DNA of 64,000 nt, taken from NCBI GenBank assembly GCA_029706075.1, contig JAINUG010000031.1:3765001-3829000 (forward strand), in the 5' to 3' direction. Origin of the DNA: Aldrovandia affinis (Eukaryota > Chordata > Actinopteri > Notacanthiformes > Halosauridae). The notes below the pieces were generated by a model that did no database searches, was not told the origin of the DNA, and worked only from the letters and a program-made list of their open reading frames with translations. Both the position numbers and the translations under genes were made by a program. This document shows, piece by piece, positions 37,301 to 51,600 of the stretch. Each line of letters opens with the position of its first letter. Position 1 is the stretch's first letter.

Positions 37301-40300
37301 ATTTTTCAGCTTTATTTTAATTTCTTGGTTTGTCCAGATACATATTGCCATGGCTCAGTCACACAATAATAAAACCATATTGTGGAGGTGGAAATATATG
37401 GCGACCCACACAAATATAAATAAACAATCAGAAGTTCCTTTAACAGCTAGTGCAGGTGTTAAACGCACCTATTGACCTCTAAATTCTATGTGCTAATGAA
37501 TGCCCCCATATACATTTGGTACAATGCTATACAGGGTCACAATATTGTACATAGTTCTGACAATTCAATTGATGTCTATGGATGTGAAAGAAGGCAGAAA
37601 ACCCCACACACAGTTGCTTAGATTGTGGTGCGTTAATCGAGAAGGACAATGAGTGCAGGTGTGAGTGTTGGTAAAACACAACTTTTACTGTTTTATTTAG
37701 GCAGGTTTTACAAATAAACTATGAAGCCATAATGGCCATATCTTGCCATACCCAGTTGATGCCCATGATCTGGTTGTTCATCATCCTATCGTATTAGCAG
37801 ATGTTTTGAATGTATTCTTCATAAAAATGAATCAAATAGACATAGAGTCACCATTGAGTATTGGATAGTTGTTGATCGATACCATCATCCTTATTATTTT
37901 AGAGAAAAAAATGTATATATGATAATAATTTAGAGAGCATGCTGCCAAAATGACTGTAATATACCTGTAATATGTCAGATGTAAGGAGTAATGGTTTGGG
38001 AATTCAGTTTATAAACAGGGTTAGTAATCCCAGTTACAGGTTGTAATCCCAGTACCGAGGCGTACAGCATTGAAGTAAATATTTACTAAATGTCTTAATA
38101 TAAATGTATGATGTTTACAGTTGAATGCAATGCAAGTTTCCCTTGATCAGGATGTTTGGTAAATACAAAATATATAGTGTATGAGGGGTAACAGATGCAG
38201 AAAATAATTTGACTTGGTACATTGAGGTATTGAAGTAACAAGGCACGGGTCTCTCTGAACACAACTTGCAGCTGTTCATGAACTTTAATAAAAGAATGAA
38301 CACACAATAAAAGAATAAGACCAGCGCCATACATGGACGCTGTGAATATTGATCTAAATTGCTTCGATGCATCAGTAGATGGGCATTTTCTTTGAAAGAT
38401 TACGACACGAAAAGCTCTGTTCTCCTTTTGCCGTGGAGAGCGAGAGCGTGTTGTGCAGACAGTTGCTTGTGCAAGTGTCAGACGTGTCTGCCTCCGTGAC
38501 CAGGGTGACACAGCTGGCTGGAGCTCGGCGTAGCCCGTGTAGCAGCTGATCGGAGCAGTGTCTCTCCGGGGTTCGTGGGCAACGGGTGCAGCAGTGGCAC
38601 TGTGGAGGGGAAACGTGCTTTCGCTCTTTCAGAAGCGTGTGGCACGACAAGAATCGAGCTCAGGTGTGACGAATGTGCGTCGGCCTGTTTGTCTGACCTG
38701 AAAATCAGATCTACGGGCGAATTAAAAGCAGCTTACGCCACCTGCCTAGACCAAGTTCCACATCAGCTGCAGCAGCTGAGAATAAAACCTGGACAGCACG
38801 GCTAGTCCTTTGACTAGCCTGGATCTTATGTTCAATCGGCGTCAATGCTAAACATCCTCTAAAACCTTGGATCTCCCACGCTCACTTGTCAATTCATCAC
38901 TGTAGTCACAACCACATTTTTTCAGATATGTCTTAGGTCACCGCAGCTGTGTTCTTCGACCAAAGTCAAAGGCAGTTTCTGCCCGAAGCCTTCAGTGAAA
39001 GTGACCATGATGATCAATGATTAATATTTGCTTCATAGTCTTGGTCAATCGATGATGATAATGTGAGGGATGCACACGTGCTTTGCATTTTTGCATCGTT
39101 TTATGGAAAACTGCACACTGACTTTTACAATCTTTTAACTTTGTCTGTGTTTTCTTTTTTGATTCTTTTTTTGAGCTTTATTTATTTCTAAAAATGTTCT
39201 TCAGCTGCCTTTTTATGCTCTAGCCATCTCCATATCTTGGAATGATTTAAACCTCTCCTGATTTTTAATTTATTTATTTATTTTGTGAAGCACTTCGTCC
39301 TGTTGCTACTGCTGGAAAGGAGCTATACAAATGAAGATATCACTATTACTTGAATTATTGTATTACCCAACATGAAGCATAATACGCCTGCAGCGCTCAT
39401 TAGACTGATTTCTAATATTTTTGTTTTAACTTAACACTGGTCAGAAAAAAAAAAAAAGGGTCCCTTTAACCATTTAAATGACATAACAGAGACTATTTAT
39501 TTGAATTTGGATGCTTGAATGGTATTGCCAATTTCATCACCTAATGGAAAGTGAGTTATCCCATTGCACAATTAATCTTGTTCTGTTTTGTCTCAGCTGA
39601 TAATGAACCGTTGCTCGGTTATTCCTCAGGATAATGTATGCAAATTAGAGCTATTGTACCTTCAGCACGAAACATGTTTGTTTTATATTCATTTATACCT
39701 ACTGCGCGTGAATCAGCAGTGCTCTATTACACAATAGTTTTAAAGAAAAGAGCCCTGCTCCTTTCTTTCATAATTTATACTGTTTATCGCATAAAACTAC
39801 ATCTGCCCTCAGACTGAGCGCAGGTGATGGGGTAAAACAATCGCACCATCTGTTTGCCAGGTCCCACAACAGATCTGATGAAATTAGCCATGACACACTT
39901 GCGGCACTCCTTCGTCTTGACAACCGCTTCCAGGAATCAAACCGTGAGAGCGAGCTAGACGCTGATTTCATCCTGATCCGCATTACGAGATGCAAAGTAC
40001 CCTTTCGTCGTGGATGGAGTCAGTGTTTCGCTGCTCTTTTACCTCGCTGTCTACCGTGCACCTCTGCCTATCCAAGGTGAATAACGTTTAAAGATGGCGA
40101 ATGCGGGTGAATGGACATGAATGATTGTGAGTAGTGGCGAATGCTGTGAACGACGGTGAACGATAGTTAATGTTGTTAATCAAAGCGAATGGTGAATGAT
40201 GGAAAACGAGTGCGGATGATGGTGAATGGTGTCGGACGATGGCGAACGGCGTTGAACGGTGGTGCGCGATGCTGAATGATGGTGAATATTGTACGTGACC

Positions 40301-43300
40301 GTGAATAACGGTGAATAATTGTCCATGGTGCTGAATTTTATGCTGAGGTTGTGAATAGTAGTGAATGATGGTGAATTGTGGCAAATGGTTGTGAATGATA
40401 ATGAGTGGTTGTGAATGGATGGCGAATGGCATGTTGCCATGTTGCCCTTTTGTTCTGGATTCCAATGTTTTGCATCTGCCTCACACGTTGAACTGCAAAA
40501 TCTCCCTCCTCTCATGAGCTCCTGATGTGGAGCACCTCGCAAGGCTAAATTACAGCCCTCCTGCTCATTAATTACTGCCAGCGCAGTCCGTGCTGCGTTC
40601 AGAGCCCATTTTATTTGCCTCGATGGAAATGTGGAAGAGGCCTGAGAAATGGCGTCGTAAAATGGTTGTAACAGGTTCTATATATCCGTGGCCTCGGACC
40701 AATAAAACCCCCAATGGCCAACACTACCTGGCACGCCGCATTTGTCACAGGTGTAGTGGTCTGTTACTCTCGACACATAATGGGTAGGAACGCATAGCGG
40801 CCAGGAGGCTTACGGGCTGAAGGCAAAGGTTACCCTTGTCATCGGGAAGTCTGCCCAAGGTACCTCTGAAAATCTGTCCGCACCTGCACGAAAGAGAGAT
40901 GCTGTGATATGCAAATTCATTAGGATCCCCCTACCGAGTGTCACTGCTTTCGCTGTCAGTGTCCCTGCAGCTGCTGTTTGTGCTACAAAAGGGCCAAATC
41001 GGACCTGCATAATTTATGAAAACAAGGTTTATGCACTTAATGATGAGGGAGACTCGGGTTGAATTTCCATGGCTTCCCTGTGGGCTCCGCAACAAAGAGC
41101 CCAGCCACGGGAAGGATTCATCGGAGCCACATGTGAGCACATTTAAAGCATAGATATCCCAATCAGACTCATGGAGAGCGCACATTTGGTACACCTACGA
41201 AGCACAAAGCACAATTAATGAAAGGAGAAATGGTAACCGCATAAACACGTACAGGGGAAAATGCTCACATTATTGCAAAGACCAAACGCTAACGTTATCC
41301 ACTTAAAAAGCATGATTGCTGACAAGAAACCTGGGAACGTGACAAAACTCTACACCTCAGGAACATGTATTCGATAGTGAAAGGAATGGGTGATAAAAAA
41401 AATTTGAATCTAACCTAGAGATCTATTGCACTACACTACCTGTATTTAACATATTGTAAAAAAAGAAAGATAGAAAAGACACTGACGTCAACAGGTCAAA
41501 AAATATAATGTAGACTACGTACAATTTACTTCCTGTTATCAGACTGCAATAGAAAAGAGAAAAGAGAAGTGGTTGGACAACAAAATAAAATCTTAAATGT
41601 AAATTACATTAATTGGTGAACTTGGTGAGAATGTGCACTATGTTTCTTAGCTATAAAATATGGTTTGAAAACAGATCCTCATTAAACAATTGTTCTTAAG
41701 TTGTTAAGAGTAAACACTGGGTCTCTAGAGGCGTCGCTTGAGCACAAAAGCTGTAGAGGGACCATTACTGCGCTCCAACGACAGCTCAGAACAACACTGC
41801 ATCATGGGAATGAACAAACCCTAACTGCAACTGCCACCCCTGGGAGGACGGGGGCCTCCTCCACCCCAGCACCTGTCTACCTGCAGTTACCTTGACAATC
41901 ACTGTTTGTGTAAACACGGTCCTTTCTCCACATTTGCTTCTTACCATCCCAACCTCTCCCATCCTCCAACCTTCAACCTTTCAGCTTGCTGTAGGAGACA
42001 GATAACAGCACGTGTGTCATTATCTCACCCCTTTATTAGGCCATATGGTCTCTGATAAAGAATTATTCAAACCCGCTCTACAATCAGTGGGCACAGGATC
42101 TTTGCTTAATGCAGCGCCTTAGACATGGTCTTTTTTGTTCACTTCGTTCGATCATCTGTGGGTGTCTGGATTTCAGCTTTTTAGTACTTTTGTATTCTTC
42201 CTGTAAGGTGACACGCAATGATCATTTACAAAGAGGTAATGGTGCAAGACTGGGTCATTTTGTAAACATCTCTTGAGGGTGCTGTATGTAATAACACCTC
42301 ACTCGTCTCCTTTTTTATTTTGTGTTCAGGGGATTATTTTCAACATGGTGCCATTTTAAAACACACTGAACCACGCACCCCGGCATGCACTATTAATTAT
42401 TCAGGGCAGTGTATTCAGGGGAGCCATTTTAAAATGAAAAAAATATCACTCACACAGTCCCCTTTTTCCAAGTTGTTCAATGCACAGCATTATGACAGGT
42501 TCACTCAAGTACTAATTTCAACACAGAAATGTTTACCTCTTTCATTTGCATTTGACCACATTGCATAAGGGTCTAGGAGTCTTTATTTACATTTTACATT
42601 TGACATTTTAAGCATTTAGCAAACGCTCTTATCCAGAGCGACTTACAAGATGTGCACTGTACATGGTAAAACATTTAAAACATACAAATAATAATAATAA
42701 TATATAATAATAATAATATGAAGCCCTGAATATATTGGTTGCTTCACGTAGGCTATAAAGTACTTTGAATGTGGTTGCGTCCGAAGGCAGTTAAATTAAA
42801 CCTTTTTTCAGAACTAGACATTTAACAGGAGGTATTTATCTAGCTTCTATTGACCAATGTCTCACTTTAGACCTTTGTCTATGGTATCAAGTTGCCTAAA
42901 TAGGGAGCATGTTTTATATTTAGCCTTTGGTAGGGAAATTCAAGGATTATGCCATTTCACTGCATGGCCGGGTATATTTTTAAAAGATAATCTACTCGCC
43001 TTACCCTTGACCGTGATTCCGACTTTCTCTTCCATCTGTACGAATTTGTCCCAAAGGACAGCGGATCCATTTCTGAAATTGGATGTGAACATTTTGCACC
43101 ATTGGAATGAAAGTGTGGTGCACGGCAACTGCATTCAGTTAATAAGAACTAAATCCCCTCCTACAGCCAACCTATTTCGAACCTACCCCTGCTGTTGTTC
43201 TTATTTGTTTTGGTTTTTTATTCTTTTCAAATGTATTTGCGAGTCTGAAGGAGAAAACTCAGGGCTTCTTTCTAAATTTAATCAATGTTTTTTCTAACCT

Positions 43301-46300
43301 GAGTTTTCATCGGAAAAATACAGGTGTAGTCACTTGCCCTCAAAACCTCATTTTATTTGGCTAAGTCTCAAACCTACATGTTTGCTCAAACCTCTCAGTA
43401 TAGTTTCGATTTTTAAACTTTAACACTACCGCATAGTGTAAAGTCAGACACATATGCTAACCATATGCTAAAGAGATAGACTTTATTCCTGTTATAATAA
43501 TAAATCCCTTCATTTGCACTGAAATTTGTTCTGAATCAAAGCATTCGCTAATAATTGACTTTACGGTCAATTAGCGTACCACATCGGTGAAGCATCGGTG
43601 AAGCAGTACACAATGAAGGGAAAAAGATGCATGGAAATGGACCAGAGATGCGCAGACTAGGCTAACTGTGTTTCTGTTGCCTGCTTTCCTCGCAAGTCCA
43701 TTAAAATGTGATACGCTGACATTATGCCATTTGCAGCGTTCCGCAGCTAATGCCTAACATCCTGACAACGGTTGCTGATTTGCGTTCCCCCCGTCTCCCA
43801 TAGCTGTCATAGCTGCACAGCGTCGCGTAGAGAAATTGTGCAATTGTGAAAATCCGTGTCGTGTTAAAATGCTGCATCTCGCAATGTGAGTGTGAGAGAC
43901 GGCGCACACTAGCAGATGAGAGCCAACGCAAAGCCGTGAGCTGCTCTTAGGTCGCAAGGCTCAACGGATGTTGCTGATGCTGCAGACAACTGTGACTAAC
44001 CGGTGCACTGTGGGCACTGAGTATTTCAGGGGAGGGAAGATGTGTCATTGCCCTCTACGGAAGGCGCCCGGCACAGTTTTACTGCTGCTTCACCTCTCGG
44101 GGTGTGGGCTGCGCCATAAGGTCTGTGAACTGAACCCGGATCAGATGACAGAGAGACAGGAGATGCAGCTGCTCCACACTGCTGCTGTGTTTACCCAGCC
44201 CCGCGGAGCGGTGGCGCGGTCATTGTGACGGTGAGAGATGGACCGCGTGTGCGGACCATAGACAACAGCGCCCACAATATTTACACTGCCTGACAGCCTT
44301 CGCCCTGCCTTTGAGCGAAACTGAAAGGCACCGCTCTGACTCCGCCGCTTTCTCCTCACTCGGAGAGTACGTTTGTGTGTTTAAGCCACAGCTTGCTCTT
44401 TAGATACCCTCCGCTATTATTTCATATTGTCAGCACACCTCCTAATTGCGTTTCCTGTATTATATATGCAATGTTTCCGTCGGTTAAACTGCAGGATCAG
44501 TCCAGTTAGTCATTATCCAGATCTATCAACATTTGCGAAAATCCCGCTGTGTATAAAACTCTGTGATCCTGAGAACAAGGCATCAAAACCCATCTTCACA
44601 GCCCTGTCACATCAACACGAGGCACCATCTATCAAAGCATCCTGCCAGGGTGTTGCGCATTTCAAATAGCCAGGTAAAAGAAGCCTTTTGAAGGGAGACG
44701 AGAACCACTTTTCCATACTCTGTGTATCTTTTGGCCGTGGCTGCGTTTCATATTCAAGCATCCATGTTAATTGATAGTGAAGCCTTCCTCCCTTGTGGTT
44801 ATGTAAGCGCTGAGGGATGAGTGCCTTTCAGAGCACTGGGCATGCTGTAGATTGAGAAGAAATCCAGGCACAGGGGCGAAAATAAAGAAATATACAAAGC
44901 GCGCAGGCTCAAATATATATATACGTTATATGAGCCGGCGACGATGTTGTGTGGCAGAGGCTTCTTATAGGACACGGGGCTGTAATGCTCGAAAGGGGAT
45001 GTCGCTCTTGCTCCCGTTCTCATTCTCCACAGTTCTTTTCAAGAACAGACACCCACACCCGTCAGCGCAAACAGGCGGCTCAAAGCGGCAAATGAAGAGA
45101 GAACAGAGCCTGTGCGACTGTGTTGTGATAGCGGAGAGGGGGTTGGGAGGAGGGTCAGAGAGAGAGAGGGGTTGGGGGTGGGGGGCGGGGGAGAGATAGA
45201 GGAAGAGGGGGAAGAAGAGAGAGAGAGAGAGAGAGAGAGAAGGAATGAGGGAGAGCGATGGTGATTTCCTAATGTGGGTGTCTGTTTCAGATGATGCGTG
45301 CGTGTGTGTGTGTGTGTGTGCTTGGCACGTGCCGTGCGTCTGTGTGCGCGAGTAGCACACACGCGTGGCAGACAATGCCAGCTCGCGGATGAGCACTCTT
45401 TCCTCACTTTGTCGGCCATCTCTAATCTGGGATTACACATCCATTTGCTTTTTCTCATCAGTTACGTAACTGACCCCCAAGAGCCTGTCCCCGTGCCAGT
45501 TTGGAGCGAGGGCGAGGGAAGGAGGACGCGAGCGGGCTGTGCACAAAGTGACTCTCTTTCGGGGGCCCGTGTTCTGGTTGATCTGGGAAAGGCGCCCCTT
45601 TTGTAAATGAACTGGCAATCGCTTTTCCCCTCTGCCCCAGTGAAATCTCCTTTGAGGCGATTAGATATATTAAGGAAAGTGCAGCCCCCACTGAAAGCAA
45701 CTATTCTGAATGTAGCCACCGCTCCTCAAATGCAATTACGCGCTAAACGGTCAAGCCGCATCGCCTGTCCGACCGGGTGCGGACGCTGTCCTGCGCGCAG
45801 AGAGCATACTGGCCGTCTGCACACTGGCGCTATCGCTTGCCGAGGGGTGGGCGTGTCTACTCCACACGCATCATCAGGTCGGACCACTAATGCCGTCAGA
45901 GAACTGTTCAGCATTTATTTTTCAACATGCAAAGCGGCGGCCAGATAGTGTGACGCACTGCTTCTATTCAGTGTTTTGGACGCCTCTGTTTAAAAGCAAA
46001 CCAGATCAGTGATCGTGAATTCTGCTTAGACTTTGCTCTGTTCTACTTAGTGGGAATCGGATTCATAATACTGAATTGCTCCTTTTTGTTTAAAGCTTAA
46101 TGATAAATGCTATTTAATTACAATCGGAATATTGTAGCATTTTATATTTTCCAAAATGGCTAAAATAGCTAGAGATTGACAATGCACCAGGGCTTGGTGG
46201 GCAAAATAAAATGACAAAAGATACACAATATTTTTTCAATAATAATTAGATTAGATGAAAGCAGTTAGATCAGATATATGCAATTAGGCAATTACGCATA

Positions 46301-46785
46301 CACAAAAGGCAAGCGCACACACTCACACACGCATACGCAAAGTCACATACAGGCACACACTCCCTGCCTCTGCTTCTATGTACATGTGTGCAAAGATTGC
46401 TGGGTCAGTTACAGCATGCACATGAGACTTGATTATCACTGTTAGCAGCTAGGCAGCTTGCAGATGGCAGACGCTCTGTAGGTCCACACCCTGTAACACC
46501 AGACGGTAGCCACGGTTCTGAGCTGACACATACTCTCTCTCTCTGTCTCTCATCATAAAACAGTCACACGGCTCTGTTCTCTCCTTGTTTGCTGCTTTTA
46601 CGCACGCGCGCACACACACACACACACACGCACGCGCGCACATACACACACACCCACATCACGTCAAACAAACACCAGCAATAGGAAATAACATCTCTCC
46701 TTTCTCTCTCACAAACTCACCCTCACTGCGTGGCCATGGATGTTTAGGTTGAGCAAAACATACATCGATGAGAGAGACAGAGAGA

Positions 46786-46831
<46 letters not shown>

Positions 46832-48569
46832 TATACAGAGAAAGATAAAACGAGAGGGACGGTCTGTGGGCGCGTGTTTACGTGTGACCGTGTGTGAGCA
46901 CCTGTGCGCATGTGTGCAGCTGACATCCTCTGCAAATGAAAAGATCAATGGCTCCTTTATCTCTTTGCTGAATGCAAATTACCCAGTAAATGTGGTATTT
47001 TGCCCAGTGAATAAATATCAATTTGTGCTGTAAAGACGAGGCTGGGGTTTGATCAGTCTGATCACAGACGCTTGATTGTATTAGAAAGCCTTAGTGCCTT
47101 CATGCAGGGGAACCTTTGCATTCTGGTCGCTTGTCCCCTCCTACATTATATGGCCAGTCTGTAAGTATTAGACTGTGTTAGCAACTCGCCGCGCTGCAGG
47201 ACGTGGTTAAAATATGAAACACTGTGATAGGCTTCTTCTTCTTCTCGAACATGGAGGACCTTCCGGGTGCTGCGTGTAGCTAAAGCCCTGGTTCTGGGCG
47301 CCCTGGTTCTGGTTAAATCCTGCAGGACGATGTACAATCGGCCATAGTGCCGCGAAGGGAGGGAGGGGCCCCGTCGGCCGGGCACACTCCATCTCGTCGT
47401 GCGAGACCACATCCTGTGGCCGAATGGGCGTCTGCAGTCTGCCCGCTCCGTAAATGAAAATGAAATTCAGTCCTCCACTGCAATGCTTGCGCAACTCAGC
47501 TGGTGGACTGCAGAATGAAGAGAAGTGGTGGCTGGAGGAATTTGTTGCGGAGGACGAGTATGCTAGTCTGCACTCTCCCAAACGAATGGAGAATGTTGCA
47601 CGGGTGGGTTGGACCTATAAATACAAATTCGTTTTCCAAATTGGGTGGAAGAAATCGAAATATGGTATTAAAATTGGTTGAAAAGCATGCCCGTAGGTGT
47701 CGAGTCTACACATCTAGCGAAACACACACACAGAAAACACATACACACAGCTCAAATTCATCTGCCTTTACCAGCAGAATACAGATATTTGCTCAACGCT
47801 ACTGTATTGTGAAACTGCTGTATAAAACGATCATTTGAAGGAATAGTCAACCCACTGCACATGGGATTATTAGATTTAAGATTATTAAATCACTGGATTG
47901 CATAAACGGTCTGCTTGATCTTTAAGGGGACAGGGCAGCAGGCAGTGTAGCTACTCTGTGAGTGGATGCTGTGAAACGAAAAAGTGCTAGAGCGTACTGT
48001 AAAGTTGGAATTGAACTGGAATGGTCCATTAAAAAGTAAAAAAAACATTTTAAGGGCTTCGATTATGTAATTATGGTACTGTCAGAGATTGTAGATATAG
48101 TCTATTTCATAATATGATTGGTCTCACAGATTTTACCTCTTTTGAGAGCCAGAACACATCACAACAAAGCTGGTGACAAGCAAAAAAAGAAACATTAACT
48201 TTGACATTTTGACATTGTTTCCTGTTTTTTAATCTGGTATTCCTGACTTTGAACTGGCATGAAATGCTCCTCTTCAACAAAAATGATCTCAGATCTCTAT
48301 CACGAAATGTTTTAGACATTGTTTTTTGTTAGTTTAAAAAAACAAAAACCTGTCAAAATATACACATCGCTTCTTTGAAGACCTTCAAAACATTGCCTTT
48401 GTACAAACCCCCTGCTGCTCTAATCTCCACCAGCATGTTTTGATCATAACAAAAGATGAACTTCTGTAAGTGTGATAAATGAAACAGTATAGGTTTGTAA
48501 ACATACAGAATGGGCTCTTTTAGGTGGTTGCTGTCCTTTCATAGAAATCCTTCAGAATCTTTATGATTG

Positions 48570-48604
<35 letters not shown>

Positions 48605-51600
48605 GACGGGCTTTTGGATCACAGTGTGGTCTTCGTCCTTCGTCAATCCCTGCAATGTCACTGCAGCGGGTATGGTTTATTCTGGGACATTCTGTGTCTT
48701 GTGTTGCATCTCGGGCCCTCAGGGGCGTTTACCTGTAGCGACGAGGGCCGTCTCTGTGCAGTCGTCAACACCGCAATTCAGCTCTCCATATTTCGATCGC
48801 CGGCGGTTGAACAAATGTGGGACTTTGCGAGATCACAGGGAGAGTGGATCAGGCAGGGATTATGGGAGCGAAGATGGCTTGATCACGTGACGCCAGGAGG
48901 CGGTGCTAATAGGGGGAAAGCAGCTGGGGAAAGAGGGCGGGTTGTGTAGGCAAGCGCATGGGAAATGATTTCATCTCATTGCCAGCCAGGATCACGTTGG
49001 CCTTGTTCCCCGGATGCGACGAAAATGTTCAGTTGTGTGTGCGCCACCATATGGACGCCGCGTTCACATTGTAATCTCCCAGTATGCCGCGATGGAACTG
49101 TTGGGGTCACTGTGCCAGGTGTACCGCACGGTATCAGAGGCCAAGCAGGAAAGCATTACCGTCAGAAAGGTTGATCTCTGCCTGTTTGTTCCTCCCTTCC
49201 GCGGCACTTAGCTTTGCTGTATCTCCAAAGAGTGGGCGGCGGTCAAGGTGAAATGAAAAATATTGAGCCTAGCGCCGATGCCGAAAGCAAAGCGAGTCCC
49301 TTGTTAAGGGGGCAGAGCCGTTACCTTGTGTTAAGCGCGGCCCACACTGCCAAGCGGTGCTCTACTGTGCCGAGGGCTATGAAACCGTACCGGGGTACTA
49401 TTCATGTCTGGCAAAAGAGCCCACGTGCTTCTTAATGCAGCGATTGACGGTCGATTTGGGGAGGGACTAGAGTGGGCATGGACAGGGCAGGAGACGGATT
49501 GAAGAGAACGGGTGGAAGTGGTGCGATTAGGAGTCTGCCTCTAGGAGTCTCTATTGACCAATGCGGTGAGGCTACCCCAATTCCACGGCCGCATCCAGGA
49601 CTGACGTTAAGCCTTCATTAAACAATCTGGCTAATTACTCAGCCAAGCCAGGCTCTCCGACCATGACTAAGACTTAAAGGCCTTCGGACGTTGTGCCAGT
49701 GTCAGTTAGACGTTAACGTTTTGAATGCTCAGCACCGACGATCGCAGAGCGTCACAATTGTGTTAACAGACAATCAGTTTTAAGGGTTGGTGTTTCCTGC
49801 TTTCAATTACTTCCTTTTTAACAATTGAGCTTTGAATAATTCTCACATTGGGAAAGCAATATACATATTGCACCTTTAACCTTTAACAGTATTTCTGAGA
49901 GGAAGATCTTGTGCCTGTTTGAAAAAGGTTGCAATACTATATTTGTGGAGGACATAGTATAAAAGAAAAAATATCTGCATCTGCATATTCTTTCGAAGTC
50001 CCGAAGTAGTTACTTGGCAATCAAGGAAATCTTGTGCACCGTCCTCCTTGCCAGTCTTCGTTATAAGCCATCGGGTAGTGTTTTCTGTAGATTCACTCTG
50101 AAATTATTCGAGTATTTAATTTGAAACCCTGGCAAATAGGGATTAAATCCAGTTATGGTGCAATTATCACATCTATGGCACGCTGCTGCCCTAACCATCA
50201 GCGCTGTCCCTGCTATGAATGCAGTCGGTTCTAATGTAATGTGAACTGTGAGCAGTGAATCAGTGGCAGGTGACAGAGAGGTCATGCCCCTCTCCTGCAT
50301 AGTGCCTCTCTGACCCCAGGCTTAAGGAGGGTAATGAGGTGGCTGTTTCCTCTCACACTAAGGCGCGGTAATGTGCAATGTGAGGAGGGGGCACCAGGGG
50401 CGCTTAAAGGAAGATCCAGATGGTAGGAGAGTCTCTGATGCAATTGGTTACACAGTACTTTTCCACTCCTCTCCCACATCAAAGTCTGTTGTTTATCTAT
50501 TCAGTGTGGAGGACAAAAGGAGGAGGGGAGCTGTAGTCGTTTGTATTGGGTAGACTGTGAATCCACCTCCCCTCCCCCACAAGGACACACACGCACATGC
50601 GCACATGTAGGCAGGCAGGCACCCGCACACACACACACACACACACACGCGCACGCATGCAAGCAGGCAGGCGCCCGCATATACACACACACACACACGA
50701 GTACACAACCATGCAGACATGTTTACACACACATATGCGTGCGCACGGCACACGCTTCTTCACACTTGCCGATTTTCCTTTCGGAAAAAATGTATCATGG
50801 TGAATGCTGTGAGATTTTGAGAGGGCACAGCCATGTTTGAGCCTGCGCAGCTTATAGCATGACACACAGGCAACCATGGGAAGGGCACATCTGTCCTAGG
50901 AACCGTATGCCAATCAATCTCTGTAAAAGGAAGGTGCCAAACAGTGGGTCTACAATAATGATTAATCTCTCGACCCTGCAGACTCATAGCAGACATTCCT
51001 GCCCACAAGACTACTGAACCATAATCAAGAGTTTGGCCTTGAAGTGACAGGCTCTTAGTGAAATGACTGACAGAATGTGCGCAGGCCAACCGGAATACAT
51101 CAAAATGCTGACGATGGTGGGAGGGGCGAGGGAGAGGCAGAACGGGCCGCTCCTCCTCCTCTTTGGCTGCTGTCAGCATGGGCGACCTTCAGGGATATAG
51201 AGAGCAGCGGCTTTACCTCCTGGAAATATACACCTGGTAATCAAGGTGGAAAATAGACTTTCATGAGCTACTGTGTAGGATAGGCATACATACTGTATAT
51301 TTTTGGGGCTTATCTCCACTAAAGAGCGGGAGTGAGTACTCAGTGAGTATCGTGTTTTGATGTGTTCTATTTACTTACCCTAGAAAAAAGGTCAATGAAA
51401 TTGCTGTTAGCCAATTCAGCCAGTCCTTTGTCGTCCTCATCGCATCCACTCAATACCACAATCATTGTACCCCCAAATTCCTTAGAAATGACTTGTGCCT
51501 CAAACTCCATTCTGCTCTTTAATTAGTCAGAAGGTTTGGGGAAATATGTCTATGGAATACAGTAGCACGATACTGTTTATACCGCACGGAGGAATTTGCA

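Noticed and set aside
40088..40542. His/Ser/Ile-rich open frames of 120-125 codons on the minus strand
   Set aside because: They are translations of the 10-bp minisatellite, in more than one frame.
42857..43297. 146-codon plus-strand frame in CADPS intron 1
   Set aside because: No known motif, no splice signals of note, and composition like the flanking noncoding DNA.
44965..45458. Two overlapping long minus-strand frames rich in Ser, Leu, Pro and His
   Set aside because: They arise from the (GA)n and (GT)n tracts and contain no domain.
47207..47581. 124-codon minus-strand frame with a [10 protein letters not shown] segment
   Set aside because: It looks slightly protein-like, but no family is recognisable and no splice context supports it. 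Left unannotated.
50493..50877. Cys/Val-rich open frames on the minus strand
   Set aside because: Translations of the (CA)n microsatellite array.
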